From SAR116 cluster bacterium AG-390-L20 (GTDB taxonomy: Bacteria; Pseudomonadota; Alphaproteobacteria; Puniceispirillales; Marisalimonadaceae), in contig QCHB01000003.1 of assembly GCA_003278095.1 (NCBI GenBank), positions 1 through 64,000 on the forward strand: 64,000 nt of DNA. The letters are read 5' to 3'. Of the stretch, positions 22,492 to 32,101 are shown piece by piece. Every line of letters begins with the position of its first letter. Within the stretch, counting starts at the first letter, position 1. The notes beneath the pieces are model-generated. The model was not told the origin of the DNA and did no database searches. It worked only from the letters and a program-made list of their open reading frames with translations. The translations under genes and the position numbers were made by a program.

Positions 22492-24390
22492 ATGACCAAC
22501 ATGAATAATAAATTTGAAGCAGATACCGGTAAAATTTTAGATATAGTGATTAATTCTCTTTATTCGGAAAGAGAAATTTTTTTGCGTGAGTTGGTGTCAA
22601 ATGCCTCAGATGCACTTGATAAAAGAAAATATCTTGGCTTAACAGATAAAAAAATTGCTATCTCCTCAGAAGCTTCTGAAATAAAAATTGAGGTTAATAA
22701 TAAAGACAAAACTTTATCAATTCTAGATAATGGTATTGGAATGAATGAAGAAGACCTTAAATCTTCATTGGGTACTATTGCGAGGTCAGGAACAAAGGCA
22801 TTCTTAGAACAAATTGCAACAAACGCTAAAGATAAAAAACCAGATATGTCAATGATTGGACAATTTGGTGTAGGTTTTTATGCTTCTTTTATGGTAGCCG
22901 ACAGTGTTGAAGTATTATCTAAAAAAGCAGGAGAAAACCAAGCATGGAAATGGTCTTCAGATGGAAAGTCAGGTTTTAATTTAGAAAAAGCAGATAAAGA
23001 TGATGTTGGGACATCTATTACACTTAAACTAAAAAAAGATGCAAAAGAGTTTTTAGAAGAAACTAGACTTCAATTTATTGTCAGAAAATATTCAGATCAT
23101 ATTTCTTATCCAGTTAAATTACACGAAATTGACAAAAAAGATGCAGAAATAAAAACTTTAAATGAAGCTTCAGCTTTATGGACCAGACCAGCAAAAGAAA
23201 TTAAAGAAGAGCAATACCAAGAATTTTTCTCACATATTGGCGCAGGTTTTGGAAAACCACTTTTAACCATGCATAACAATACAGAAGGGACTATTAGTTA
23301 TACTAATCTTATATGTATTCCGTCTACAAGACCGTTTGACTTATTCAATCCAGATAGAAAATCATCATTAAAATTATACATAAACAGAGTATTTATTACA
23401 GACAAGTGCGATGCATTAATTCCTAGTTATTTAAGGTTCATAAAGGGTCTAGTTGACACTCAAGATATAGATCTGAATGTAAGTAGAGAAATGTTACAAA
23501 ACAACCCTGCCGTAGCAAAGATAAGTAAATCATTAGTAGGAAAAATCTTAAGAGAACTTAAGAAAGTAAGTGAAAAGAACGCAGATGGTTATAAAAGTTT
23601 TTGGAAGGAGTATGGCGCTGTTTTGAAAGAAGGCTTGTATGAAGATGCAGAAAGAAAGGAGGCATTATTAGATTTATGTAGGTTCTCAACTAATGAAAAT
23701 GACGAACCAATATCTTTATCTGGATATGTAGAAAAAATGCCTGAAAAACAAAAGGACATCTACTATATTTCAGCTGAAACAAAAGACCAAGCCTTAGCAA
23801 GTCCTCACTTAGAAGGTTTTAAATCCAAAAAAATACCTGTTTTAATTATGACAGACGCAATTGATCAGTTTTGGTTACCTATGGTTGGATCTTTTAAGGA
23901 AAAGAAGTTTACTTCAATTACACAAGGACAGATTAATTTAGATGATCTTGGTGAAAAAAATAAAGACAAGAAAAAAGACGATAAGAATGAAAAAGAAAAA
24001 AAAGATAAAGAATATGTTGATTTAGTTGCCCAATTAAAAGTTGTATTAGGGGATCAAGTTAAAGATATTAGATTATCCTCTAAACTGACTGACAGTCCAG
24101 TCTGCCTAGTTGCTGACGAAGGCGATATGGATATTGCTATGGAGCAATTGATGGCACAGAGAGATACAAACTACAAGGGGGCTCCAAGAATATTAGAAAT
24201 TAATGGAGACCATTCACTTATTAAAAATATGAAGTCATTATTAAGTAAAAAAGAAAACAATGATTTAGTTAGTGACGCTGGAACTCTCTTATTTGAACAA
24301 GCTAGATTAATGGAAGGTAAAATGCCGGCTGATCCCGCTCAGTTTAGTAAAATAATGAACCAGTTTTTATTAAAAGCAATTCCTAACTAA
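22492..24390 (+). CDS. htpG: Molecular chaperone HtpG (Hsp90)
   Basis: FEADTGKILDIVINSLYSEREIFLRELVSNASDALDK, DNGIGM, IGQFGVGFYASFMVAD, DLNVSREMLQ. ORF-track start 22486 is TTG; ATG at 22492 or 22501 more likely. Confidence 0.97.
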   Translation: MTNMNNKFEADTGKILDIVINSLYSEREIFLRELVSNASDALDKRKYLGLTDKKIAISSEASEIKIEVNNKDKTLSILDNGIGMNEEDLKSSLGTIARSGTKAFLEQIATNAKDKKPDMSMIGQFGVGFYASFMVADSVEVLSKKAGENQAWKWSSDGKSGFNLEKADKDDVGTSITLKLKKDAKEFLEETRLQFIVRKYSDHISYPVKLHEIDKKDAEIKTLNEASALWTRPAKEIKEEQYQEFFSHIGAGFGKPLLTMHNNTEGTISYTNLICIPSTRPFDLFNPDRKSSLKLYINRVFITDKCDALIPSYLRFIKGLVDTQDIDLNVSREMLQNNPAVAKISKSLVGKILRELKKVSEKNADGYKSFWKEYGAVLKEGLYEDAERKEALLDLCRFSTNENDEPISLSGYVEKMPEKQKDIYYISAETKDQALASPHLEGFKSKKIPVLIMTDAIDQFWLPMVGSFKEKKFTSITQGQINLDDLGEKNKDKKKDDKNEKEKKDKEYVDLVAQLKVVLGDQVKDIRLSSKLTDSPVCLVADEGDMDIAMEQLMAQRDTNYKGAPRILEINGDHSLIKNMKSLLSKKENNDLVSDAGTLLFEQARLMEGKMPADPAQFSKIMNQFLLKAIPN

Positions 24391-24393
24391 CCA

Positions 24394-25629
24394 TTAATCG
24401 GATCTTTTAAAGAAAAAATAAAAAATAGTTATCAGCAGACAGAGCAATCCTAAAAGCACATTTATTTGGATTGTTCTGTCTACTGAAATTAGTGTCATAA
24501 TCCAAGATAAATTCAGTAGACCAATTGGTGCTGTTCCGATACACGTCACTAATATACCAAAATTATTTCCTTTTGATTTAGTAGATGCTTGATAAACAAG
24601 TGCACCTTGCATTGTACTAAAACCTGATAAAAAAATGCCGCCAAATGTTAAACTTACAAAAGCCAATATCAGACTAGGTGAGTAAGAAAATAAAAACATA
24701 CCTAAAAAAAATCCACTTACACCTGTAATAAAGATAACTGACAGATATTTTTGTGGAGAAAGATTACCAATAATTAAAGCCCCTATAAGAGCTCCTAAAC
24801 CTTCAGAGGAAGCTAAGATTCCAATATTAAATTCAGATAATAATAATTTTTCTCTACCTAATACGGGGATTAAAGATACTAATGGAAAACCAAAAATATT
24901 AAAGATAAGGGTTGTTATCAATACCATTCTTAAACTAACAAGACTGTATACACTTTTACCTGTTTTTAATATTTCATTTAAAAGACCATGTGCCCAATGC
25001 TCTTTTATCGCTAATGGATTTTTTTGGGCAGAATTTAGAGCAGTATCCTTATTAGAATTTTTTCTAAATATAATGATCAATCCTAAAGCTAACAGATACA
25101 TTATAAATTGAAGACTAAAAATTCCAGTAAGACCAACTAAAGTATAGAGTGTTCCAGCAAATATTGGTCCTATCAGTCTTGTTGCATTGTTGGATAATGT
25201 TTCCATAGCAAGTGAGGAGCTCAAAAGTTTCTTTTTAATATTATCCGCTAACACTCTACGCCTTACTGCAAGGTCAACCACCCATGTAATTCCATTTACA
25301 AAGGCAAGAATAAGTGCAAAAAGCATATTAAAATTATCTGTAGAAACTAAAATAACAGCCATACCAGTGAAAATATTTGAAAGTAAGTAAATGTTTTTAA
25401 TAACTAAAATTGGAGACACCCTCTCTGAAATTGTACCTATAACTATTCCCAAAAGGCTCATTGGTAACATTCTTGCTGCGAATATTACTGTAACTAAATA
25501 TGGAATTCCTAGTTCTTGGAGAGCATAAAGACTCAAAGCTAAAAACTCCATAGCACGTGCAATGCCAGTCATACAACCTGCACCCCAGAGTATCCTAAAG
25601 TCTTTATTTTTAAAACATTCCTTAATCAT
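24394..25629 (-). CDS. MFS transporter
   Basis: ~411 aa, about 12 hydrophobic segments, tail-to-tail with htpG. Confidence 0.78.
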   Translation of the reverse strand: MIKECFKNKDFRILWGAGCMTGIARAMEFLALSLYALQELGIPYLVTVIFAARMLPMSLLGIVIGTISERVSPILVIKNIYLLSNIFTGMAVILVSTDNFNMLFALILAFVNGITWVVDLAVRRRVLADNIKKKLLSSSLAMETLSNNATRLIGPIFAGTLYTLVGLTGIFSLQFIMYLLALGLIIIFRKNSNKDTALNSAQKNPLAIKEHWAHGLLNEILKTGKSVYSLVSLRMVLITTLIFNIFGFPLVSLIPVLGREKLLLSEFNIGILASSEGLGALIGALIIGNLSPQKYLSVIFITGVSGFFLGMFLFSYSPSLILAFVSLTFGGIFLSGFSTMQGALVYQASTKSKGNNFGILVTCIGTAPIGLLNLSWIMTLISVDRTIQINVLLGLLCLLITIFYFFFKRSD

Positions 25630-25635
25630 TATAAG

Positions 25636-26052
25636 CTAGGAAATTTTTTGATGTACTTCGACTACATTGCCTTCTGGATCTTGAAAGAAAATTTGGTGCC
25701 ATTCTTTAGCGAAAGTGGTTCCATAATCCGAAAATGGTATTTTTTCTTTCTTAAGCCTTTTAATGAATGTGTTAATATCATCAGTCCTAAAAGCTATATG
25801 CCCTTTGTCAACAGGATTAATTGCCTGATTATTTTTAAAAGCTACATTTAAATCTCGTTCTGCAAGATGCATTTCTATTTTACCTTCTGTTACGAAATTA
25901 ATTTTACCACTATACCCTCTTTTAGATGTCTCTTCTGTTCGTGGAAAATTTTCTATTGGAATACTATTCATACTAAGGATATTTTTATAAAAATTATTCA
26001 TATTATCTATATTTTTTGATACAAAATTTATATGGTGAAACTCTAATTTCAT
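25636..26052 (-). CDS. VOC (glyoxalase/bleomycin resistance) family protein
   Basis: LEFHHINFVSKNIDNMNNFYKNIL..., GHIAFRTDDINTFIKRL, IFFQDPEGNVVEVHQ. Confidence 0.9.
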   Translation of the reverse strand: MKLEFHHINFVSKNIDNMNNFYKNILSMNSIPIENFPRTEETSKRGYSGKINFVTEGKIEMHLAERDLNVAFKNNQAINPVDKGHIAFRTDDINTFIKRLKKEKIPFSDYGTTFAKEWHQIFFQDPEGNVVEVHQKIS

Positions 26053-26181
26053 TTATAATCTCCAAATTATTTAATAATCATTACATTTATGCTATATAAA
26101 ATAATTAATACTAAATAGGATAAATAAGCTAGTATTATAAGATAGAAATATTATATCTAATCATACACACGCAAAATATTT

Positions 26182-27384
26182 ATGAGGATCAAAATGCCTG
26201 ATAGTACCATTCAATTAGAAAATTCAGAAACCCAAGAAAGCATAATTAGTGAAGTAAGAGAGTCTGTCGCTAAACTTTGTGGTGATTTTCAAGGTGAATA
26301 TTGGAGAAAACTTGACAGAGAGCAAGGTTACCCTACAGAATTTGTTAAAGCTTTGACTGATGCGGGTTTTTTAGGAGCCCTTATACCGGAAGAATATGGT
26401 GGTGTTGGTTTAGGAATGGTTGCAGCATCTGTCATTTTAGAAGAAATACATAATCAAGGTTGTAATGCCGCAGCGTGTCACGCACAAATGTATACAATGG
26501 GAACTGTTCTAAGACATGGATCTGATGAACAAAAAAAGGAATATTTACCTAAGATTGCTGACGGAACTCTGAGGTTACAAGCATTCGGCGTAACTGAACC
26601 AACTAGTGGTACAGACACTACAAGTTTGAGAACTGTGGCTGTCCGTGATGGAGATGATTACATAATTAATGGACAAAAAATTTGGACTAGTAGGGCTGAA
26701 CATTCAGATTTAATGTTGTTGTTAGCTAGAACAACACCTTTAAATCAAGTTAATAAAAAGACTGAAGGTCTCTCTGTTTTTCTTTTAGATATGAGAAAGG
26801 CAAAAGGAAACGGTCTTACTATCAGGCCTATAAGAACAATGATGAACCACTCAACGACTGAAGTTTTTTTCGATAACCTTAGAATTCCTGCTTCTAATCT
26901 TATAGGTGAGGTAGACAAGGGTTTTAGATACATTTTGTCAGGTATGAATGCAGAAAGAATTTTAATTGCTGCAGAGTGTATCGGTGATGCAAAGTGGTTT
27001 ACTAAAAAATCAACTGATTATGCTAATGATAGAAATATTTTTGGAAGAGCAATTGGTAAAAACCAAGGTATTCAGTTCCCAATTGCCAAGGCTTATGCTC
27101 AAATGAGGGCTGCAGAACTTATGGTTTATCATGCAGCTAGACTATATGAAGCTGGCAAGCCGATTGGTGAAGAAGCAAATACTGCAAAATTGCTTGCAGC
27201 TGATGCCTCATGGGCGGCTGCTGAAGCTTGTGTGCAAACCCATGGTGGCTTTGGCTTTGCAGAGGAGTATGATGTTGAAAGAAAGTTTAGGGAAGCTAGA
27301 TTGTATCAAGTAGCTCCAATTTCTACTAATTTAATATTATCTTACTTAGCTGAGCATGTTTTAGGAATGCCTAGATCATATTAA
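26182..27384 (+). CDS. Acyl-CoA dehydrogenase family protein
   Basis: GFLGALIPEEYGGVGLGM, AFGVTEPTSGTDTTSLRT, INGQKIWTSRAEHSD, CVQTHGGFGFAEEYDVERKFREARL. Confidence 0.93.
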   Translation: MRIKMPDSTIQLENSETQESIISEVRESVAKLCGDFQGEYWRKLDREQGYPTEFVKALTDAGFLGALIPEEYGGVGLGMVAASVILEEIHNQGCNAAACHAQMYTMGTVLRHGSDEQKKEYLPKIADGTLRLQAFGVTEPTSGTDTTSLRTVAVRDGDDYIINGQKIWTSRAEHSDLMLLLARTTPLNQVNKKTEGLSVFLLDMRKAKGNGLTIRPIRTMMNHSTTEVFFDNLRIPASNLIGEVDKGFRYILSGMNAERILIAAECIGDAKWFTKKSTDYANDRNIFGRAIGKNQGIQFPIAKAYAQMRAAELMVYHAARLYEAGKPIGEEANTAKLLAADASWAAAEACVQTHGGFGFAEEYDVERKFREARLYQVAPISTNLILSYLAEHVLGMPRSY

Positions 27385-27401
27385 AGATCATTTATCTTTA
27401 A
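27381..27401. terminator. Possible compact bidirectional stem-loop at a convergent gene junction
   Basis: TTAAAGAT-CATTT-ATCTTTAA: perfect 8-bp arms spanning both stop codons of the acyl-CoA dehydrogenase and DUF4340-like genes; AT-rich and weak. Confidence 0.3.
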
Positions 27402-28428
27402 CTGCAAGGTCTTCAGGCTTCAATCTTAGAATGTCGCTTGTAATAATATTTGCTAAGAACTCGAAACCTTCAGTTTTGTTCCTTATGTCTTGGGCTAGTT
27501 TTTCTGATTTTTTGTCAGTAGATTTAACTTTAATAGTTACCCAACTTTCACCATCTTTATTTGGTTCAACAGAGGTTATTGATATAACCAAACCATCTTT
27601 AATTTCATAAGTTATAGTTGGAAGATTGTCAGAATATTTTTTCAATGATTTTTTTACATCATAAAAATAAAAACTACTAATAACATCTCTAATATCACTC
27701 AGCTGAGTTTCGTCAATTTCAAAATTTAAAGATTTAGGAGCTGTTAAACTTAACTTATTATCTTTATTCTCAACTTCAAAAGTTCCATCTTTGTTGTTTA
27801 AAGTGGCTTTCATGAATTGATCGTTTTTTATTGTAAAAATTAAACTTTCAAACCAATCAGATTTAGTTGTAGGCATTCTTATAGCACCTTTTAGAAGATA
27901 GCTTTGATTTTCTTCTGGAAATCTTGCAAATTGCCCCCCGCTTAATCCTCCAACAGTCCGATCCACTTTACCAAATAAAATAGATGAATAAATTGTTCCG
28001 TCTTGTTTTTTCAAAGTAATCTTTGTTCCATAACCTTCATCCTCCTCCTTACTTTTATTTCTTTCTGGAAGAAGTAAATTTAAATCAGCATGTCTTTGTG
28101 AATCTTTTGTTTTTAATTCCTCAATTCTTAACAATGACAGACTTGTAATTAAGTTTTCCCACATACCCTGCTTAAGTGGATAACCAGATTCTGAAATATA
28201 AATATTATCTTTTTTTACCAAATTAATGTTATTTTCAAATGAGTTTATGGAAATATTATCAATTTTATTAATATTTTTGGTGAAGTCTTTTAGAAATAAA
28301 CTTCCTCTGTCTTCAAAAACGTGATTATTTGAATTTAAATTTATAGATATGATTGCTAAAATAACAAAAGTTAAAGTTACTATCGAAGTATTCATAAATT
28401 TTATTTTTGTCATATTATAATCCAACAC
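27388..28428 (-). CDS. DUF4340-type protein of a GldF/GldG-like ABC system
   Basis: N-terminal TM; YISESGYPLKQGMWENLITSLSLLRIEELKTKDSQRHADLNL; gene follows GldG homolog. Confidence 0.75.
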   Translation of the reverse strand: MLDYNMTKIKFMNTSIVTLTFVILAIISINLNSNNHVFEDRGSLFLKDFTKNINKIDNISINSFENNINLVKKDNIYISESGYPLKQGMWENLITSLSLLRIEELKTKDSQRHADLNLLLPERNKSKEEDEGYGTKITLKKQDGTIYSSILFGKVDRTVGGLSGGQFARFPEENQSYLLKGAIRMPTTKSDWFESLIFTIKNDQFMKATLNNKDGTFEVENKDNKLSLTAPKSLNFEIDETQLSDIRDVISSFYFYDVKKSLKKYSDNLPTITYEIKDGLVISITSVEPNKDGESWVTIKVKSTDKKSEKLAQDIRNKTEGFEFLANIITSDILRLKPEDLAVKDK

Positions 28429-28434
28429 TCATAT

Positions 28435-30279
28435 TTAATAAGAACTTTTCTTTCTTCTAAAAGATATAATCAAGGCTAGGCCAGCAAATATGACGGGGAG
28501 TATTGCAACATTAAAAGCAATAACCCACTTTTTCAAATTTTCTACGTCTCTTCTTAAGTCAAATTTAACACTTCTTAGTTGAGATCTAGTTGACATCATT
28601 TCAGCTTTAAATCCATCAATCGCCTCGATAGTTTCAGGAGATAATATATCTATATCATCCTCATTATTCTGAGTAAGACTTCTTATTTTGTCTTCCATAC
28701 CTTTCAGCTTTTCAGCCAGTTGCTGTTCTTCTAAAAGAAACTTTTCTTCAGCAATTTTTTCAAGGGCTATAATTTTATCAAAAGGCCTATAAGAGGTACT
28801 CTTTCCTCTTAGATCAGATAAAGCACTACCTCCAATCATTTTTTCGATGACATTTAAAACAAAGTCACCATTATTCGCAAATGCACCTCTTTGTGTTAAC
28901 CAATTACGATCCATCAACATATCGGCGTCCGAAACTAATAAAATATTAGACTTATTTTGTGATTTTAATATTTGCGTTTCGTCTTTATCTTTAAAGGATG
29001 AGTTTAGTGGAGATTTTATCCAACCAGCCAGAATTAAATTTTGATTGTCTTTTTTGATATTCGGCAATAGATCTCTTGGGTCTCCTTCAGGATTACCTGC
29101 CTTTTGCGCATCACCAAGACCAGCATTTTGGCTTGAAACAATAATAGGTTCTAAGTTTGTCTTCTTGTCAATTGACTCAAAAGATCCAGCAGTTGTCATT
29201 ACTATGGTACTCAGATTTGAAAGTACACTCTCATTTTTGTTAAGTCCATTTCCCCTTATATTTAACCAAGGATAATTAGTGACCTGTATATCTCTGCCAT
29301 TTAAATTTCTAGAGATGCGAAATCCAAATTCTGAATCTAATACAGCTTTTTTGTTGTCAAACTTAATACCCCAAGTGTCCAATAATTTTTTTAGATTAGA
29401 CCTAGGGTTCATTGGAGGCATCCCTTGTTGTCGGCTAATTTCAGTTTCAGCATAAGGATCTAAAAATATTAACGTTGCTCCACCGTTTAGGATCCATTGA
29501 TCTATCATATAAAGTGTCTCATCGGACAGAAACTTTGGATGAATAATCATTAATACTTTAGTGTTTTTATTTAATTCATTGGTAGTTTCATTAACTGTTT
29601 CAACCACAAACATTTCTCTCATTTGTTTTAATATTTGTTGTTCTGGTTTACCAATTCTACTGTCAGCTTGAAGTCCAAGGTTGTCGATAATACTTATTAC
29701 TGGTTTTTTAATTTGACTAAGCTCTGAAATAAGACTTGAAAGATCATACTCTAAGAAAGTTTCTCTTTCAGGTGAAAAAATAGGAATGTTTTTTTGACCA
29801 GTAGTAGAGTTAGTAGCTGCTAATCCAAAATATAAAGCATCTGACATTTCAGTTGCAGTAAAAGAATTAATCCCCATGCCAACTGCCCTATCTTCGTAAT
29901 CAGAGAATGGTTTAGGGTCAATGATTTCAAGTGAAATCTTTCCATTAGAAATATTACTGTATGTTTTTAAGACAGTTTCCACTCTATTTGCATAAGTGGA
30001 AAGTTGGGGTACTTCTTTAACTAAATTGCCTGAAACAAATAATCTGACGTGTATTGGTTCTTTAAGATTTTTTAATAGATTAATTGTACTATCAGATAAT
30101 GAGTAAAGTTTTTTTTCAGTAAAATCAATTCTGGAGGAATTAAAGACATTATTTATAATAATATTTACACTAAAAAAGACCAAAACAGAAAAAAGTATAG
30201 ATAATCTCACAAATGTTCTTGTCTTTATATTATTTAAAAATTCCATAGTTTTCTCAATCTGCTTTTTTAATTTGGACAA
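28435..30279 (-). CDS. GldG-family ABC transport auxiliary protein
   Basis: RIDFTEKKLYSLSDSTINLLKNLKEPIHVRLFVSG..., LEYDLSSLISEL, WILNGGATLIFLDPYAE, C-terminal TM; follows ABC-2 permease. Confidence 0.85.
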   Translation of the reverse strand: MSKLKKQIEKTMEFLNNIKTRTFVRLSILFSVLVFFSVNIIINNVFNSSRIDFTEKKLYSLSDSTINLLKNLKEPIHVRLFVSGNLVKEVPQLSTYANRVETVLKTYSNISNGKISLEIIDPKPFSDYEDRAVGMGINSFTATEMSDALYFGLAATNSTTGQKNIPIFSPERETFLEYDLSSLISELSQIKKPVISIIDNLGLQADSRIGKPEQQILKQMREMFVVETVNETTNELNKNTKVLMIIHPKFLSDETLYMIDQWILNGGATLIFLDPYAETEISRQQGMPPMNPRSNLKKLLDTWGIKFDNKKAVLDSEFGFRISRNLNGRDIQVTNYPWLNIRGNGLNKNESVLSNLSTIVMTTAGSFESIDKKTNLEPIIVSSQNAGLGDAQKAGNPEGDPRDLLPNIKKDNQNLILAGWIKSPLNSSFKDKDETQILKSQNKSNILLVSDADMLMDRNWLTQRGAFANNGDFVLNVIEKMIGGSALSDLRGKSTSYRPFDKIIALEKIAEEKFLLEEQQLAEKLKGMEDKIRSLTQNNEDDIDILSPETIEAIDGFKAEMMSTRSQLRSVKFDLRRDVENLKKWVIAFNVAILPVIFAGLALIISFRRKKSSY

Positions 30280-31000
30280 GCTGTACGTTTATCCAAATAC
30301 ACAAAATAATCATTGAAACGAAGAAAATGAGGGTCCTTAAATCAAAAACACCCATTTGAATTCTACTAAAATGGGATAGGAACGACATTGAACCAACTGT
30401 TTCTGTCACCCAGGTTGGTGTCCATGACCTCACAGACGATAAAACTAGATTAAAACCAGCCATTATTAAAACAAACCCACTTATTGAGGAGATTATAAAT
30501 GCAATTACTTGGTTTTTAGTAAGTGCAGATAAACAAGAAGTAAGAGCCAAAAAAGCGCCAGCCATTAACCAACTTCCTATATATGATATTAAAATAACAT
30601 TATTATCAGGATCCCCCAGATAATTAACTGTAACCCAAATAGGCATAGTTAAGATAAGTGCAATCAGAGTAAAAATCCAACTTGCTAAAAATTTACCTAT
30701 TACCAATTGCATATTAGTTACTGGTAAAGTTATTAGTAGTTCGATGGTACCGGATCTTCTTTCCTCAGCCCATAATCTCATACCAATAGCTGGCATTAAA
30801 ATCAAAAACAGCCATGGGTGCCATGCAAAAAAAGCTGTTAAATCTGCTTGATCACGCTCAAAGAACCTTCCTAAAAAGAAAGTCATACCAGATGAGAGGG
30901 CTAAAAAAACAAGCAAAAAAATAGAAGCTAATGGAGTTCTAAAATAACCCTTTAGTTCTCTATCAAATATTATATAAGTTTTTTCTAAATAAATTTTCAT
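30254..31000 (-). CDS. ABC-2 type permease (GldF-like)
   Basis: DRELKGYFRTPLASIFLLVFLALSSG, PAIGMRLWAEERRSGTIELLITLPVTN. Confidence 0.88.
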   Translation of the reverse strand: MKIYLEKTYIIFDRELKGYFRTPLASIFLLVFLALSSGMTFFLGRFFERDQADLTAFFAWHPWLFLILMPAIGMRLWAEERRSGTIELLITLPVTNMQLVIGKFLASWIFTLIALILTMPIWVTVNYLGDPDNNVILISYIGSWLMAGAFLALTSCLSALTKNQVIAFIISSISGFVLIMAGFNLVLSSVRSWTPTWVTETVGSMSFLSHFSRIQMGVFDLRTLIFFVSMIILCIWINVQLVQIKKAD

Positions 31001-31013
31001 AATCAGTTACCGA

Positions 31014-31970
31014 CTAACTTGAGGCATTTGTTGTTGTAATTTTTCTAAATATTTCTTCCAAATTTGACTTTACGAAACTAGCCTCAATTATATTAAGTTT
31101 AAATTTGTTAACTTGTTTTAACACAGCATTAAGTTCTGGTGTTTTTTTGTCATCACTTACCAATATTCTGTTAGTATCTTTATCTAATTTCTCAATTTTT
31201 ACGTCACCATAATTAATTGATGATTTTAAATTTTTTGCTAAAACAGCGTTAATTTTATTAAAAACTTTAATTGATATTATATCTTTATTTGCAAATTGTT
31301 TTTCTAGATTTGCAGGTGTTTCATTTGCAAGTAACTTACCATCAGCAATTATCATAGCTCGTGAGCAGACTGCTTCAACTTCCTCTAAAATATGGGTTGA
31401 AATCACTATTGCTTTATTTTTCGATATAGTTTTTATTAAGTTTCTCATTTCATGTTTTTGATTTGGATCTAATCCGTCTGTAGGTTCATCCAAAATTAAA
31501 ATATCAGGATCGTGTATTAATGCCTGGGCGATACCTACTCTTCTTTTAAAACCTTTAGAAAGCGTTTCAATTGGTTTGTTCCAAACTTCTTTAAGACTGA
31601 TTTGAATGGCCATTTCATCTAGCCGGGTCGTTAATAATTTTTTATTTAGACCTCTCATTTTACCAACAAATGAAAGAAACTCTAAAACATTCATATCTGA
31701 ATATGAAGGAGCACCTTCGGGTAAGTACCCTATGAATTCCTTTGCTTTCAATGGATTAGATTTTAGATCAACATTATTAATTAAAATGTCACCGCTATCT
31801 GGTTCTAGAAAACCAGTTAGCATTTTCATTGTTGTAGATTTTCCCGCTCCATTTGGACCAAGAAAACCAACTACTTCGCCTCTTAGGACGTTTAAATCAA
31901 TGTTATCTACAGCTATAAACTCTCCAAATGACTTTTTTAAGTTCTTAGCGTCTATAAGTTTTGAAGACAA
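31014..31970 (-). CDS. ABC transporter ATP-binding protein (GldA-like)
   Basis: GFLGPNGAGKSTTMKMLTGFLEPDSG, LSKGFKRRVGIAQALIHDPDILILDEPTDGLDPNQ. Confidence 0.92.
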   Translation of the reverse strand: MSSKLIDAKNLKKSFGEFIAVDNIDLNVLRGEVVGFLGPNGAGKSTTMKMLTGFLEPDSGDILINNVDLKSNPLKAKEFIGYLPEGAPSYSDMNVLEFLSFVGKMRGLNKKLLTTRLDEMAIQISLKEVWNKPIETLSKGFKRRVGIAQALIHDPDILILDEPTDGLDPNQKHEMRNLIKTISKNKAIVISTHILEEVEAVCSRAMIIADGKLLANETPANLEKQFANKDIISIKVFNKINAVLAKNLKSSINYGDVKIEKLDKDTNRILVSDDKKTPELNAVLKQVNKFKLNIIEASFVKSNLEEIFRKITTTNASS

Positions 31971-32101
31971 CGATTAATATCCCCCAGCAAAATGTGAATT
32001 TCAAATATTATCAATTAAGTTTAATTAATTTTAAAATAATAAAATTCAAGATCTAAAATTAAATTTTTTGGTATTAATACTCCATTTTTAAAAAATTAAC
32101 A

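Noticed and set aside
31606-31977. 123-aa plus-strand ORF opposite the ABC ATPase
   Set aside because: Antisense to Walker A-containing ATPase; no independent evidence.
31971-32101. AT-rich spacer considered as possible tRNA/ncRNA
   Set aside because: No cloverleaf, T-loop (GTTCGAATC-like) or G/C stem seen; likely ordinary promoter/spacer.
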